Of a stretch of DNA of 64,000 nucleotides, positions 45,210 through 55,404 are shown piece after piece (position 1 is the first letter of the stretch; every line of letters begins with the position of its first letter). Source of the DNA: Pseudomonas sp. Leaf58. Lineage in GTDB: Bacteria; Pseudomonadota; Gammaproteobacteria; Pseudomonadales; Pseudomonadaceae. Both the position numbers and the translations under genes were made by a program. The notes under the pieces are model-generated. The model was not told where the DNA came from. It made no database searches and saw nothing but the letters and a program-made list of their open reading frames with translations. The stretch covers positions 3,973,501-4,037,500 of the forward strand of contig NZ_CP032677.1 in assembly GCF_003627215.1 (NCBI RefSeq), written 5' to 3'.

Positions 45210-46097
45210 ATGGACATCAAGCAGCTCAAATTCCTCATCGCCCTCGACCAAACCCGCCACTTCGGCCAGGCGGCGGCGCTGTGCCATATCACCCAACCGA
45301 CGCTGTCCATGCGCCTGCGCAACCTGGAGGACGAACTGGACCTGGTGCTGGTCAAGCGTGGCCAGCGCTTCGAAGGCTTCACCGAGGCCGGCGAGCGCAT
45401 CCTGGCCTGGGCGCGCACCCTGCTCGCCGCCCACGACGGCCTGCAGGCCGAAGCCGCCAGCTGCCGTGGCCAAGTGGTCGGCAGCCTGCGCCTGGGCACG
45501 GTGCCGCTGGCCAGCTTCAACCCCATGCACCTGCTGCTGCCGTTGCGTGCCAAATACCCCGAACTGCATTTCCAGCTCAGCGCGCTGAGCTCGGAACAGA
45601 TCATCGACGGGCTCAGCCGCAACCAGCTCGACCTGGGTATCTGCTACCTGGACCAGGTCAACACGCGCTTCTTCGAAGTCATCGAGCTGGGCACCACCAC
45701 CATGGGCCTGCTGCATGACACCCGGCACTTCACCTTTGCCACGCCAACCCTGCGCTGGGACGAACTGGGCGACATACCGCTGGGCCTGTTGAGCAAAGGC
45801 ATGCACTACCGCCAGTCGCTGGACCTGAGTTTCCGCAGCCGCGGCCTGGCGCCGAATGCGGTGCTGGAAAGCGACTCCAGCTTCCAGCTGATCCAGGCCA
45901 TCAACACCGGTATGTGCTGCGCGATCATGCCATTGGATTGTGGCCTGGAAGACCTCAGCGAGCACTTGCGCATCCTGCCGGTGGCCGACGCCGCCATCCA
46001 CAGCCCGGTCGGCCTGCTGCTACGCCGCAGCGAACCGCGCTCGGCAATAGCCGAGCAGTGCTTCGATGAAGCGCGGGCGCTGTTTCAGGCCAGTTGA
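45210..46097 (+). CDS. LysR-family regulator of the molybdenum cluster
   Basis: 295 residues. LysR helix-turn-helix near the N-terminus (AAALCHITQPTLSMRLRNLEDELD), then the effector domain. Divergent from moaB over a 140-bp gap, so it probably controls moaB and perhaps the FdhF-like and moaA genes. Its last 13 bp overlap the 3' end of the convergent AraC gene. Confidence 0.9.
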   Translation: MDIKQLKFLIALDQTRHFGQAAALCHITQPTLSMRLRNLEDELDLVLVKRGQRFEGFTEAGERILAWARTLLAAHDGLQAEAASCRGQVVGSLRLGTVPLASFNPMHLLLPLRAKYPELHFQLSALSSEQIIDGLSRNQLDLGICYLDQVNTRFFEVIELGTTTMGLLHDTRHFTFATPTLRWDELGDIPLGLLSKGMHYRQSLDLSFRSRGLAPNAVLESDSSFQLIQAINTGMCCAIMPLDCGLEDLSEHLRILPVADAAIHSPVGLLLRRSEPRSAIAEQCFDEARALFQAS

Positions 46098-46867
46098 TCG
46101 CTGGTTGCCTGGCGATACTGGCGCGGGGTAAAGCCGGTCAGTTGCTTGAACTGGCGGCTGAAGGCGCTGTGGTCGGTATAGCCGCAGCGCATCGCCACTT
46201 CGATGATTGGCAGTTCCGAGTGCAGCAGGCGATGGGCATGTTCCAAGCGCGCCTTGTGAATCATCTGCCGTGGCGTTAGGTGGAACACCCGCTTGCAGTA
46301 GCGCTCCAGCTGGGCCACGGAAATGCCAGCGATGCGGGTTAGCTCGCCCATCGTGATCGGCTGGTGGAAGTGCCGGCGAATGTGCTCGTCTACTGCGGCC
46401 AGGCGCTGGTAAGCCGGGTGGCTGTCGGCGGCGGACTGCAGGTCGACCGAAATACCCACCAGGCCGATGATCTCTCCTCTCAGGTTATACAGCGGGCGCT
46501 TGTGGGTCAGGCACCAGCCAGGCTCGCGGCTGCCGTACAGGTGCAGTTCCAGCTGGTCTTCCAGCACCAGGCCGTCCTTGAGTACGCGTCGGTCCTGCTC
46601 GGTGTAGCCGGGGCCCAGCTGGGCTGGGAACACTTCGGCGCTGGTCTTGCCCAGCAGCGGTTGCAGGCGCTTGAGGCCGCAGCGCTGGACCAGGGTGTTG
46701 TTAGCCAGCACATAGCGGGCGCCTGGGTCCTTGATGAAAATCGCAGCGTTGGGGATGGCGTCGAGGATCGGCAGCAGCAGCGCTACGCCGGCCAGCAGCG
46801 CCTCGAGGGTGGCGGGGCGGTGCTGGTCGAGGGACTGGTACAGGGTTGCCAGGGGGGTGTCGGTCAT
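46085..46867 (-). CDS. PAS-AraC regulator of hydroxyproline catabolism (LhpR-like)
   Basis: 260 residues from ATG 46867. A PAS domain (about 30-145: DAIPNAAIFIKDPGARYVLANN, GLVGISVDL) is followed by an AraC helix-turn-helix pair (about 160-255: ARIAGISVAQLERYCKRVFH, RCGYTDHSAFSRQFK). It lies divergent from the hydroxyproline operon, with a REP pair between. PAS-AraC regulators of this type control 4-hydroxyproline use in Pseudomonas. The frame to 46909 continues into the REP and is rejected. Confidence 0.87.
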   Translation of the reverse strand: MTDTPLATLYQSLDQHRPATLEALLAGVALLLPILDAIPNAAIFIKDPGARYVLANNTLVQRCGLKRLQPLLGKTSAEVFPAQLGPGYTEQDRRVLKDGLVLEDQLELHLYGSREPGWCLTHKRPLYNLRGEIIGLVGISVDLQSAADSHPAYQRLAAVDEHIRRHFHQPITMGELTRIAGISVAQLERYCKRVFHLTPRQMIHKARLEHAHRLLHSELPIIEVAMRCGYTDHSAFSRQFKQLTGFTPRQYRQATSDQLA

Positions 46868-46885
46868 CTGTCGGTTCTCTGCTGG

Positions 46886-46990
46886 CTGTGCCGGCCCGTT
46901 CGCGGGCAAGCCCGCTCCTACAGAGGAACACGCAGGCCCTGAGGGCAGTGAGGTCTTTGTAGGAGCGGGTTTACCCGCGAAGAGGCCGGC
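46886..46990. repeat. Inverted REP pair upstream of the AraC gene
   Basis: Copies at 46886-46923 and 46956-46990, opposite orientation, spacer about 32 bp. Unlike most REPs here it sits between divergent genes, near the AraC promoter side. Confidence 0.88.
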
Positions 46991-47246
46991 ATTAGCAGTG
47001 TATCTCTCAAGCCCTTGTCCGGTATGGCTTTCAGCCTATATCTGGTCACTTACACTCGCCACTGCTTTTTTGCAACTGTGCCGATTTCGTCATCCGCCCT
47101 GCAGAAAACCATCAAGAACCGCCGCCCCGATCGGTCCACTCTATGCCCCACGCAAGCCGCCCCAAGTCCTACACGAGCGCGGCCCAAAAAGCCGTATCTG
47201 GTGACATCAAACCTGCCTATCCAATAACCAACAAAAAGGCGAACCC
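46991..47246. other. Promoter region of the hydroxyproline operon, no gene seen
   Basis: About 250 bp between the REP pair and the permease start. I see no open frame with a ribosome site and no clear dyad. It should hold the operon promoter and regulator sites. Confidence 0.4.
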
Positions 47247-48860
47247 ATGTCAGGCAAATTCAAAAAACAGTTGTCATTGCTGGACCTCACCTTCATCGGC
47301 CTAGGCGCCATCTTCGGCTCCGGCTGGCTGTTCGCCGCCAGCCACGTCTCGGCCATCGCCGGCCCGGCTGGCATCCTGTCCTGGTTTCTGGGCGGCTTCG
47401 CCGTGCTCTTGCTGGGCATCGTTTACTGCGAGCTGGGCGCCGCCCTGCCGCGCGCTGGGGGCGTGGTGCGCTACCCGGTGTATTCCCACGGCCCGCTGCT
47501 GGGCTACCTGATGGGCTTCATCACCCTGATCGCCTTTTCCAGCCTGATCGCCATCGAAGTCGTCGCCTCACGCCAATACGCCGCCGCCTGGTTCCCCGGG
47601 CTGACCAAGGCCGGCTCCAGCGACCCGAGCGCGCTCGGCTGGCTGGTGCAGTTCGCCCTGCTGGGGCTGTTTTTCTTCCTCAACTACCGCAGCGTGAAAA
47701 CCTTCGCCAAGGCCAACAACCTGGTCAGCGTGTTCAAGTTCATCGTGCCGCTGCTGGTCATCGGCGTGCTGTTCACCTTCTTCAAGCCAGAAAACTTCGA
47801 AGTCCATGGCTTTGCGCCGTTCGGCCTGTCTGGCGTTGAAATGGCGGTGTCGGCCGGTGGCATCATCTTCGCCTACCTGGGCCTGACGCCGATCATTTCG
47901 GTGGCCAGCGAGGTGAAGAACCCGCAGCGCACCATCCCCATCGCGCTGATCCTCTCGGTGCTGCTGTCCACTGCTATCTACGCCCTGCTGCAACTGGCCT
48001 TCCTGGGCAGCGTGCCGACCGAAATGCTGACCAACGGCTGGGCCAGCGTGACCAAGGAACTGGCCCTGCCCTACCGTGACATCGCCCTGGCCCTGGGGGT
48101 GGGTTGGCTGGCCTACCTGGTGGTGGCCGATGCGGTGATCTCGCCCAGCGGTTGCGGCAACATCTACATGAACGCCACCCCACGGGTGATTTACGGCTGG
48201 GCGCAGACCGGCACCTTCTTCAAGTACTTCACTCGCATCGACGCCGAGTCTGGTATTCCGCGCCCGGCGCTGTGGCTGACCTTTGCCCTGTCGGTGTTCT
48301 GGACCCTGCCGTTCCCGTCATGGGAAGCGCTGATCAACGTGGTGTCCGCGGCCCTGGTACTGAGCTACGCCGTGGCCCCGGTCACCGTTGCCGCCCTGCG
48401 CCGCAACGCCCCCGACATGCCGCGCCCGTTCCGGGTCATGGGCATGGGCGTGCTCGGCCCGCTGTCGTTCATCATCGCCGCGCTGATCGTGTATTGGTCG
48501 GGCTGGAACACCGTGTCGTGGCTGCTGGCCCTGCAGATCGTGATGTTCGTGCTGTACCTGCTGTGCGCCCGCTTCGTGCCGACCCAACACCTGTCGCTGG
48601 CCCAGCAAGTGCGCTCGTCGGCGTGGCTGATTGGCTTCTACGCGGTAACCATCCTGCTGTCGTGGCTGGGCAGCTTTGGCGGCCTCGGGGTCCTCGGCCA
48701 CCCGTTCGACACCGTGGCCGTGGCCGCTTGCGCACTGGGCATCTACTACTGGGGCGCGGCCACTGGCGTGCCTGCCCACCTGGTACGCCTGGAAGGTGAA
48801 GACGAAAGCGAAGCCAGCGCTGAGCACTTTACCGGCCGCCCCGCCGCCGTCGCCTCCTGA
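47247..48860 (+). CDS. APC-family amino-acid permease, probable hydroxyproline uptake
   Basis: 537 residues with twelve membrane segments. The APC start is [16 protein letters not shown], with a second conserved region [20 protein letters not shown] lies before the ATG. First gene of the hydroxyproline operon and followed 23 nt later by the epimerase, so trans-4-hydroxy-L-proline is its likely substrate. That assignment rests on context. Confidence 0.85.
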   Translation: MSGKFKKQLSLLDLTFIGLGAIFGSGWLFAASHVSAIAGPAGILSWFLGGFAVLLLGIVYCELGAALPRAGGVVRYPVYSHGPLLGYLMGFITLIAFSSLIAIEVVASRQYAAAWFPGLTKAGSSDPSALGWLVQFALLGLFFFLNYRSVKTFAKANNLVSVFKFIVPLLVIGVLFTFFKPENFEVHGFAPFGLSGVEMAVSAGGIIFAYLGLTPIISVASEVKNPQRTIPIALILSVLLSTAIYALLQLAFLGSVPTEMLTNGWASVTKELALPYRDIALALGVGWLAYLVVADAVISPSGCGNIYMNATPRVIYGWAQTGTFFKYFTRIDAESGIPRPALWLTFALSVFWTLPFPSWEALINVVSAALVLSYAVAPVTVAALRRNAPDMPRPFRVMGMGVLGPLSFIIAALIVYWSGWNTVSWLLALQIVMFVLYLLCARFVPTQHLSLAQQVRSSAWLIGFYAVTILLSWLGSFGGLGVLGHPFDTVAVAACALGIYYWGAATGVPAHLVRLEGEDESEASAEHFTGRPAAVAS

Positions 48861-48883
48861 ACCTTTTAGCAACGGACAAGCCC

Positions 48884-49810
48884 ATGAAACAGATTCACGT
48901 CATCGACTCCCACACGGGCGGCGAACCCACCCGCCTGGTGATGAAAGGCTTCCCCCAATTGCACGGCGGCAGCATGGCCGAGCAGCGCGACGAACTGCGC
49001 GAGCTGCACGACCCATGGCGCCGCGCCTGCCTGCTGGAGCCCCGTGGCAACGATGTGCTGGTGGGCGCGCTGTACTGCCCAGCGGTGTCGGCCGACGCCA
49101 CCTGCGGGGTGATTTTCTTCAACAACGCCGGCTACCTGAACATGTGCGGCCACGGCACCATCGGCCTGGTCGCCTCGCTGCAGCACCTGGGCCTAATTGC
49201 GCCAGGTGTACACAAGATCGACACCCCAGTGGGCCAGGTCAGCGCCACTTTGCATGAAGACGGCGCCGTCACCGTCGGCAACGTGCCGTCCTACCGCTAC
49301 CGCCAGCAGGTGGCGGTGGATGTGCCCGGCCACGGCGTGGTGCACGGCGATATCGCCTGGGGCGGTAACTGGTTCTTCCTGGTATCCGAACACGGCCAGC
49401 GTATTGAACTGGATAACCGCGAGGCATTGACCGAGTACACCTGGGCCATGCTCAAGGCCCTCGAGGCCCAGGGCATCACTGGCGAGAACGGCGCCGCCAT
49501 CGACCACGTCGAGCTGTTTGCCGATGACGTCAATGCCGACAGCCGCAACTTCGTGATGTGCCCCGGCAAGGCCTACGACCGCTCGCCGTGCGGCACCGGC
49601 ACCAGCGCCAAGCTGGCCTGCCTGGCCGCCGACGGCAAGCTCGGCGAAGGCCAGACCTGGGTACAAGCCAGCATTACCGGCAGCCAGTTCCAGGGCCGCT
49701 ACGAGCGCGACGGCGAGCATATTCGCCCGTTCATCACCGGCCGCGCCTACATGACCGCCGACAGCACCCTGCTGATCGACGAACAAGACCCGTTCGCTTG
49801 GGGCATCTGA
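48884..49810 (+). CDS. lhpA: 4-hydroxyproline 2-epimerase
   Basis: 308 residues of the proline-racemase family. The two catalytic thiols are Cys88 (NMCGHGT) and Cys236 (SPCGTGT), the positions known for the P. putida hydroxyproline epimerase. Both being Cys rules out the Ser/Thr dehydratase relatives. It turns trans-4-hydroxy-L-proline into cis-4-hydroxy-D-proline, the first step of the pathway whose other enzymes follow. Confidence 0.93.
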   Translation: MKQIHVIDSHTGGEPTRLVMKGFPQLHGGSMAEQRDELRELHDPWRRACLLEPRGNDVLVGALYCPAVSADATCGVIFFNNAGYLNMCGHGTIGLVASLQHLGLIAPGVHKIDTPVGQVSATLHEDGAVTVGNVPSYRYRQQVAVDVPGHGVVHGDIAWGGNWFFLVSEHGQRIELDNREALTEYTWAMLKALEAQGITGENGAAIDHVELFADDVNADSRNFVMCPGKAYDRSPCGTGTSAKLACLAADGKLGEGQTWVQASITGSQFQGRYERDGEHIRPFITGRAYMTADSTLLIDEQDPFAWGI

Positions 49811-49853
49811 CCTCAGCTTTTTCCCAAATTGAATACCGCCAGGAGCAATAACA

Positions 49854-50801
49854 ATGACCAACAACATCTTCACCGGCACCATGCCCGCCCTGATGACCCC
49901 GTGCACCGCTGAGCGCAAGCCAGACTTCGACGCTTTGGTGCGCAAGGGCCGCGAGCTGATCGAAGCCGGCATGAGCGCCGTGGTGTACTGCGGCTCGATG
50001 GGCGACTGGCCGCTGCTGACCGAGGCCGAGCGCCAGGAAGGCGTGGCGCGCCTGGTGGCCGCCGGCATCCCCACCATCGTCGGCACTGGCGCGGTGAATA
50101 CCCGTGAGGCGGTTTCGCACGCCGCCCACGCCGCCAAGGTCGGTGCCGCCGGCCTGATGGTCATCCCCCGCGTGCTCAGCCGCGGCGCCTCGCTGATCGC
50201 CCAGAAGCACCACTTCTCGGCCATCCTCGCCGCCGCGCCAAAGCTACCAGCGGTGATCTACAACAGCCCTTACTACGGCTTTGCCACCCGCGCCGACCTG
50301 TTCTTCGAACTGCGCAACGAGTTCCCCAACCTGATTGGCTTCAAGGAGTTCGGCGGTGGCGCCGACCTGCGCTACGCCGCCGAACACATCACCAGCAAAG
50401 ATGACGACGTGACCCTGATGGTTGGCGTCGACACCCAGGTGGTGCATGGCTTCGTCAACTGCAACGCCACTGGCGCCATCACCGGCATCGGCAACGCCCT
50501 GCCACGGGAGGTGCTGCAACTGGTGAGCCTGAGCAAACAGGCGGCCAAGGGCGACGCCCGCGCCCGCCGCCTGGCACGCGAGCTGGAAGCGGCGCTGGCG
50601 GTGCTGTCGTCGTTCGATGAAGGCTGCGACCTGGTGCTGTACTACAAGCACCTGATGGTGCTGAACGGTGATACCGAGTACAGCCTGCACTTCAACGCGA
50701 CCGACGCCCTCACCGATGCCCAGCGCAACTATGCCGAGCAGCAGTACGCGCTGTTCCGCAGCTGGTACGCCAGCTGGTCGGCTGAGCAAAACCTGGCCTA
50801 A
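49854..50801 (+). CDS. lhpC: DapA-superfamily 1-pyrroline-4-hydroxy-2-carboxylate deaminase
   Basis: 315 residues, N-acetylneuraminate lyase/DHDPS fold. Schiff-base Lys in IGFKEFGGG and catalytic Tyr in IYNSPYYGF are visible. In the pathway it removes ammonia from the cyclic imine to give 2-oxoglutarate semialdehyde. A GGAG lies upstream. Placed between the epimerase and the semialdehyde dehydrogenase. The specific reaction is from context plus family. Confidence 0.88.
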   Translation: MTNNIFTGTMPALMTPCTAERKPDFDALVRKGRELIEAGMSAVVYCGSMGDWPLLTEAERQEGVARLVAAGIPTIVGTGAVNTREAVSHAAHAAKVGAAGLMVIPRVLSRGASLIAQKHHFSAILAAAPKLPAVIYNSPYYGFATRADLFFELRNEFPNLIGFKEFGGGADLRYAAEHITSKDDDVTLMVGVDTQVVHGFVNCNATGAITGIGNALPREVLQLVSLSKQAAKGDARARRLARELEAALAVLSSFDEGCDLVLYYKHLMVLNGDTEYSLHFNATDALTDAQRNYAEQQYALFRSWYASWSAEQNLA

Positions 50802-50827
50802 GCAGCTCATTCAAGGCCGCACCGCAG

Positions 50828-50923
50828 CCCCTTGTAGGCGCGGGCTCACCCGCGAACACCGGCGCAGCCGGTGCCAGGCACCGAGTCGCCTGATTCGCGG
50901 GTAAACCCGCTGCTACAGGGGCC
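50828..50923. repeat. REP pair inside the hydroxyproline operon
   Basis: Copies at about 50830-50860 and 50890-50923 in inverted orientation with a second small hairpin (accggcgcagccggt) between. It lies between the deaminase and dehydrogenase genes and may lower expression of the distal genes. Confidence 0.85.
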
Positions 50924-50966
50924 GCGGTCTCCTTTGATACTCGAATATGATTCCCAAGGAGGCTCC

Positions 50967-52544
50967 ATGACCCTGACAGGCAACCTGCTGATCGGCCAGA
51001 CGCCGGTAACCGGCAGCCGCGAGGCCATCCGTGCCATCGACCCGGCCACCGGCCAGGCGCTGCAACCGGCCTACCTCGGCGGCAGCGGCGAACACGTGGC
51101 CCAGGCCTGCGCCCTGGCCGGGGCGGCGTTCGATGCCTACCGCGAAACCTCGCTCGAACAACGGGCACAATTTCTTGAAGCTATCGCCACGCAGATCGAA
51201 GCCCTCGGCGCTGCCCTGATCGACCGCGCCGTGGCCGAAACCGGCCTGCCCCACGCTCGCATCCAGGGCGAACGTGGCCGCACCTGTACCCAGCTGCGCA
51301 CTTTCGCCAGGGTGGTACGCGCCGGCGAATGGCTAGACGTGCGCGTCGACAACGCCCTGCCCCAGCGCCAGCCGCTGCCACGCGCCGACCTGCGCCAGCG
51401 CCAGGTCGCCCTGGGGCCGGTAGCGGTGTTCGGCGCCAGCAATTTCCCCTTGGCCTTTTCGGTGGCCGGCGGTGACACCGCTGCGGCACTGGCGGCCGGT
51501 TGCCCGGTGGTGGTCAAGGCCCACAGCGCCCACCCAGGCACCAGCGAACTGGTCGGCCACGCGGTGGTGCAAGCGGTGAAACTGTGCGGTTTGCCAGACG
51601 GCGTGTTCTCGCTGCTGTACGGCTCCGGCCGTGAAGTGGGCATAGCACTGGTCAGCGACCCACGCATCAAGGCGGTTGGCTTTACCGGCTCGCGCAGCGG
51701 TGGCGTTGCGTTGTGCCAGGCCGCCCAGGCGCGCCCAGAGCCGATTCCGGTGTATGCCGAGATGAGTTCGATCAACCCGGTATTCCTGTTCGACGCTGCC
51801 CTGCAGGCCCGCGCCGAGTCACTGGCACAAGGCTTCGTCGCTTCGCTGACCCAGGGCGCCGGCCAGTTCTGCACCAACCCTGGCCTGGTTATCGCCCGCC
51901 AGGGGCCGGCGTTGCAGCGTTTCATCACGGCGGCCAGCGCGCATGTGCAACAAGCCGCCGCGCAGACCATGCTCACCCCCGGCATTTTCAGTGCCTACCA
52001 GGCCGGGGTCGGTGCCCTGGCGGAAAACGCCAATGCCCAGGCCGCCGCCAGCGGCCTGCGCGGGCAAGGCCCCAATCAGTGCCAGGCGCAGCTGTTTGTC
52101 ACCCAGGCCGAAGCTTTCCTCGCCGACCCGGCGCTGCAAGCCGAAGTATTCGGCGCTGCCTCGCTGGTCGTAGCCTGTACCAGCGATGAGCAAGTGCGCC
52201 TGGTAGCCGAACACCTGGAAGGCCAGCTGACCGCCACCTTGCACCTGGACGAGGCCGACCTCGACAGCGCCCGCGCCCTGCTGCCCACCCTTGAACGCAA
52301 AGCTGGGCGCATTTTGGTCAATGGCTGGCCGACCGGTGTCGAAGTGTGCGATGCGATGGTCCACGGTGGGCCGTTCCCGGCCACCTCGGATGCCCGCAGC
52401 ACCTCGGTGGGCACGGCGGCGATCCTGCGCTTCCTGCGCCCGGTGTGCTACCAGGACTTCCCCGATGCCCTGCTACCGCAGGCGTTGCGGCACGGCAACC
52501 CGCTGCAGCTGCGGCGCCTGCTAGACGGTAAACGGGAAGGTTGA
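50967..52544 (+). CDS. 2-Oxoglutarate semialdehyde (2,5-dioxovalerate) dehydrogenase
   Basis: 525 residues from ATG 50967 with AAGGAGG upstream. Aldehyde dehydrogenase fold: cofactor region [17 protein letters not shown], Glu in [10 protein letters not shown], catalytic Cys in [11 protein letters not shown]. It is of the long KGSADH type that uses NADP and produces 2-oxoglutarate from the deaminase product. Next gene starts 2 nt after its stop. Confidence 0.92.
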   Translation: MTLTGNLLIGQTPVTGSREAIRAIDPATGQALQPAYLGGSGEHVAQACALAGAAFDAYRETSLEQRAQFLEAIATQIEALGAALIDRAVAETGLPHARIQGERGRTCTQLRTFARVVRAGEWLDVRVDNALPQRQPLPRADLRQRQVALGPVAVFGASNFPLAFSVAGGDTAAALAAGCPVVVKAHSAHPGTSELVGHAVVQAVKLCGLPDGVFSLLYGSGREVGIALVSDPRIKAVGFTGSRSGGVALCQAAQARPEPIPVYAEMSSINPVFLFDAALQARAESLAQGFVASLTQGAGQFCTNPGLVIARQGPALQRFITAASAHVQQAAAQTMLTPGIFSAYQAGVGALAENANAQAAASGLRGQGPNQCQAQLFVTQAEAFLADPALQAEVFGAASLVVACTSDEQVRLVAEHLEGQLTATLHLDEADLDSARALLPTLERKAGRILVNGWPTGVEVCDAMVHGGPFPATSDARSTSVGTAAILRFLRPVCYQDFPDALLPQALRHGNPLQLRRLLDGKREG

Positions 52545-52546
52545 GC

Positions 52547-53794
52547 ATGCTCGAAAGCGCTGAAACCGATATCGCCGTGGTCGGCGCCGGCATTGTCGGC
52601 GTCGCCTGCGCCCTGCAACTGGCCCGCCAGGGCCACCGGGTCACGCTGGTCGACCGACAGGCGCCCGGCCATGGCGCGTCCTATGGCAATGCCGGGCACC
52701 TGGCCACCGAGCAAGTGTTCCCGATTGCCGACCTGTCGATCCTCAAGCGCCTGCCACGCATGCTGCTCGACCCGATGGGCCCGCTACGCTTGGACTGGAA
52801 GTACCTGCCCAAGGCCATGCCATGGTTCACCCGGCTGCTGCTCAACCTGCGCCCGGCGCCGTTCCAGCGCAGCGTGGCGGGTATCCGCACGCTGAACGAA
52901 GGAAGCCTGGGTGCCTGGCAACGGCTGCTGGGCTCGATCGGGCGCCGTGAGTTGTTCCAGGAGGACGGCTCGTTGCTGGTGTTCGAACGGCCCGAATCAC
53001 GGCAGGCGCTGGAGGCCCTGCGGGCGCGTATGCAACAGCAGGCGGTGCCAGTGGATTTTTGGTCAGCGGATGCTGTGCGCGAAGCGGCGCCACAGCTGAG
53101 CCCGTCATTGCTGGGCGGGCTGTTTTTCCCGAGGACTGGGCACTTCATCGACCCGTACCGGGTGGTCTGCGAGCTGTTCGAAGCCGCCAAGGGCAGTGGC
53201 GTGCGGTTTATCCAGGCGCAGGTTGAGGGCGGCCAGTTGCACAGCGGCGGGGTGCGCCTGGCCTGCGACCAGGGCACGCTCGATGCCCGCCAGGTGCTGG
53301 TCAGCTGCGGGGCGCATTCAGCGCGGCTTACCGACGCACTGACGGGCAAGCAGGTACCTCTGGACACCGAGCGCGGTTACCACCTGATGCTGCCTGGCGA
53401 GCACCAGCGCTTGCCGTTTGCGGTTACCTCGCTGGAACGCAAGTTCATCATGACGCCCATGGCCGAAGGCTTGCGCCTGGCCGGCACGGTGGAGTTCGCC
53501 GGGCTGGATGCACCGCCGAGCATGCAGCGGGCGTGGCAACTGCACCGCTTGAGCAAGGGCTTGTTCCGCCAGGACTTGAGTGTTGACGGGGCGACACCGT
53601 GGATGGGCTTTCGGCCTTCGTTGCCGGACTCGTTGCCGGTGATCGACCGGGTGTGCGATGGGCGGGTGCTGTTGGCGTTTGGGCATCAGCACCTGGGGCT
53701 GACCCAAGCGGCGGTGACGGCGGAGTGGGTGGGGCAGTTGGCTGAGCGGGCCGCCGGGCCGGAGATGGGGGCTTACCGGTTGGATCGGTTTTAG
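52547..53794 (+). CDS. FAD-dependent D-amino-acid dehydrogenase, probable cis-4-hydroxy-D-proline dehydrogenase
   Basis: 415 residues. N-terminal FAD site VVGAGIVGVACALQLARQG and GASYGNAGHLA, typical of DadA-like enzymes; C-terminal HQHLGLTQAAVT. It oxidises the epimerase product to the pyrroline substrate of the deaminase. ATG 52547 follows GGGAAGG; a TTG overlapping the previous stop (52541) is less likely. Last gene of the operon. Confidence 0.9.
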   Translation: MLESAETDIAVVGAGIVGVACALQLARQGHRVTLVDRQAPGHGASYGNAGHLATEQVFPIADLSILKRLPRMLLDPMGPLRLDWKYLPKAMPWFTRLLLNLRPAPFQRSVAGIRTLNEGSLGAWQRLLGSIGRRELFQEDGSLLVFERPESRQALEALRARMQQQAVPVDFWSADAVREAAPQLSPSLLGGLFFPRTGHFIDPYRVVCELFEAAKGSGVRFIQAQVEGGQLHSGGVRLACDQGTLDARQVLVSCGAHSARLTDALTGKQVPLDTERGYHLMLPGEHQRLPFAVTSLERKFIMTPMAEGLRLAGTVEFAGLDAPPSMQRAWQLHRLSKGLFRQDLSVDGATPWMGFRPSLPDSLPVIDRVCDGRVLLAFGHQHLGLTQAAVTAEWVGQLAERAAGPEMGAYRLDRF

Positions 53795-53798
53795 ATTC

Positions 53799-53817
53799 GG
53801 GGCCGCTGTGCGGCCCC
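53799..53817. terminator. Hairpin between the dehydrogenase and xenA genes
   Basis: GGGGCCGC-tgt-GCGGCCCC, perfect 8-bp stem in the 31-bp gap between converging genes. Serves either strand; T-runs are short. Confidence 0.6.
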
Positions 53818-53825
53818 TCTACACC

Positions 53826-54917
53826 TCAGCGATACCGCTCAAGCCAATGCGCATAAGGCGCCGGCAAGGTCCAGGAGGCTTTCTCCACCCCCAGCTCCTT
53901 GGCTGCAAAGTAAGCCCAGTGCGGGTCGGCCAGGTGCGCCCGCCCTACCGACACCAAGTCCAGCTGGTTAGCCTGCAGCGCCGCTTCCGCCAGTTGCGGC
54001 GTACCAAAGCCCCACGCCGAGGTCACCGGCAGCTTCGCCTCTCGCCGCACACGCTCGGCAATCGGCCCCATGAACGCCGGGCCCCACGGGATGTTGGTGT
54101 CCGGGATGGTGAAGCCAACACTCACGCTGAGCAGGTCGAGGCCACCGGCCTTGAAGCGGCGCGCCAGCTCTATCGACTCTTCCAGGGTCTGCTCATCGCG
54201 GCCATCGTATTCCAACACACCGAAGCGCGCGGTCAGTGGCAGGTTTTCTGGCCATACCTCACGCACCGCTGCCAGGGTTTCCAGCAGGAAGCGGCTGCGG
54301 TTGTCGAAGCTGCCACCGTAGGCATCGGTACGCTTGTTGGAGTGTTCGGAGAAAAAGCTCTGGCCGAGGTATCCATGGGCAAAGTGCAGTTCGATCCACT
54401 CGAAGCCGGCGTCCCGCGCACGGCGTGCGGCATCGACGAAGTCCTGCTTGACCCGGGCGATATCGTCCAGGGTCATCGCGCGCGGCACTTTCGGCAGGTG
54501 CGCGCCGAAGGCGATGGCGGACGGGGCGATGGTTTGCCAACCGCGGGCGTCGTCGGCGGCAATGTGGTCGTCACCTTCCCACGGGCGGTTGGCGCTGGCC
54601 TTGCGCCCGGCGTGGGCAATCTGGATACCTGGCACGGCACCGGCGGCCTTGATCGCCTGCACCACCGGCACGAAGGCCTGGGCATGGGCATCGCTCCAGA
54701 TACCGGCGCAACCGGGGGTAATGCGCCCTTCCGGCGCCACGGCAGTGGCCTCGACCACCAGCAGGCCGGCACCGCCACGGGCCAGGCCGGCCAGGTGCAC
54801 GTGGTGCCAATCGTTGATCATGCCGTCCTCGGCCAGGTACTGGCACATTGGCGGAATGGCGATGCGGTTGCGCAGGGTGACGTCCTTGAGGGTGTACGGT
54901 TCGAACAAAGCAGACAT
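53826..54917 (-). CDS. xenA: Xenobiotic reductase A (old yellow enzyme family)
   Basis: 363 residues from ATG 54917, the same length as P. putida XenA. Cys25 (PPMCQY), which tunes the flavin, is present. Other marks are HAGRKA, HFAHGYLGQSFFS and SVGRAHLADPHW. It reduces enones, nitroesters and other electrophiles with NAD(P)H and FMN. A frame extension to 54935 is not needed. A divergent ArsR-type regulator sits 76 bp away with a palindromic operator between. Confidence 0.95.
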   Translation of the reverse strand: MSALFEPYTLKDVTLRNRIAIPPMCQYLAEDGMINDWHHVHLAGLARGGAGLLVVEATAVAPEGRITPGCAGIWSDAHAQAFVPVVQAIKAAGAVPGIQIAHAGRKASANRPWEGDDHIAADDARGWQTIAPSAIAFGAHLPKVPRAMTLDDIARVKQDFVDAARRARDAGFEWIELHFAHGYLGQSFFSEHSNKRTDAYGGSFDNRSRFLLETLAAVREVWPENLPLTARFGVLEYDGRDEQTLEESIELARRFKAGGLDLLSVSVGFTIPDTNIPWGPAFMGPIAERVRREAKLPVTSAWGFGTPQLAEAALQANQLDLVSVGRAHLADPHWAYFAAKELGVEKASWTLPAPYAHWLERYR

Positions 54918-54944
54918 GGGTAAGCTCCCGACCATTTGATTACT

Positions 54945-54968
54945 ATAGTTCGATCATAATCGAACTAT
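54945..54968. promoter_or_regulatory. Perfect palindromic operator for the divergent ArsR regulator
   Basis: ATAGTTCGAT-cata-ATCGAACTAT: 10-bp perfect arms with a 4-bp centre, between xenA and the arsR-type gene. Shape and place fit an ArsR-family binding site that controls both promoters. A second smaller dyad, GATAGC-ccc-GCTATC at 54979-54993, ends right before the chosen ATG. Confidence 0.75.
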
Positions 54969-54993
54969 GGCAATTAATGATAGCCCCGCTATC

Positions 54994-55302
54994 ATGACCG
55001 CCATGCGAGCCTATTCACATCCCAATTCTGAAGACCTGACCCTGGAACGCCTGCTCTACGCCCTGAGCGACCCGGTGCGCCTGGGTATCGTACGGCACCT
55101 GGCGGGCGTGGCCGAAGCCAGCTGCGGCGAGCTGGACGGCGGCCGGCCGAAGTCGAGCATGTCCCACCACTTTCGCGTGTTGCGTGACGCGGGGTTGGTG
55201 CATACCCGCAATGTCGGCACTACCCATATGAATTCGTTGCGCAGCGAGATGCTCGGTGAGCGGTTTCCTGGGTTGTTGGACTGCATTCTGCGGCAGAACT
55301 GA
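54994..55302 (+). CDS. ArsR-family regulator divergent from xenA
   Basis: 102 residues from ATG 54994; ATG 55003 (MRAYSHPN) is equally possible. The ATG at 54967 lies inside the operator and is rejected. Winged-helix motif SSMSHHFRVLRDAGLVHTR. No CxC metal-site cysteines in the DNA-recognition helix region, so it is not a classical arsenite sensor; it may sense an electrophile or flavin-related signal. Probably represses xenA and itself. Confidence 0.87.
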   Translation: MTAMRAYSHPNSEDLTLERLLYALSDPVRLGIVRHLAGVAEASCGELDGGRPKSSMSHHFRVLRDAGLVHTRNVGTTHMNSLRSEMLGERFPGLLDCILRQN

Positions 55303-55307
55303 TTGTT

Positions 55308-55399
55308 CCTGTGCTGGCCTCTTCGCGGGTAAACCCGCTCCTACACGCGCAGTGGTGACCCTGTAGGAGCGGGTTTACCCGCGAAGAGGCCAGCACAGG
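55308..55399. repeat. Inverted REP pair with complementary flanks
   Basis: cctgtgctggcctcttcgcg ... and its mirror copy ending aggccagcacagg; near-perfect long hairpin with a 20-bp loop between converging genes. Confidence 0.92.
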
Positions 55400-55404
55400 T
55401 AATA

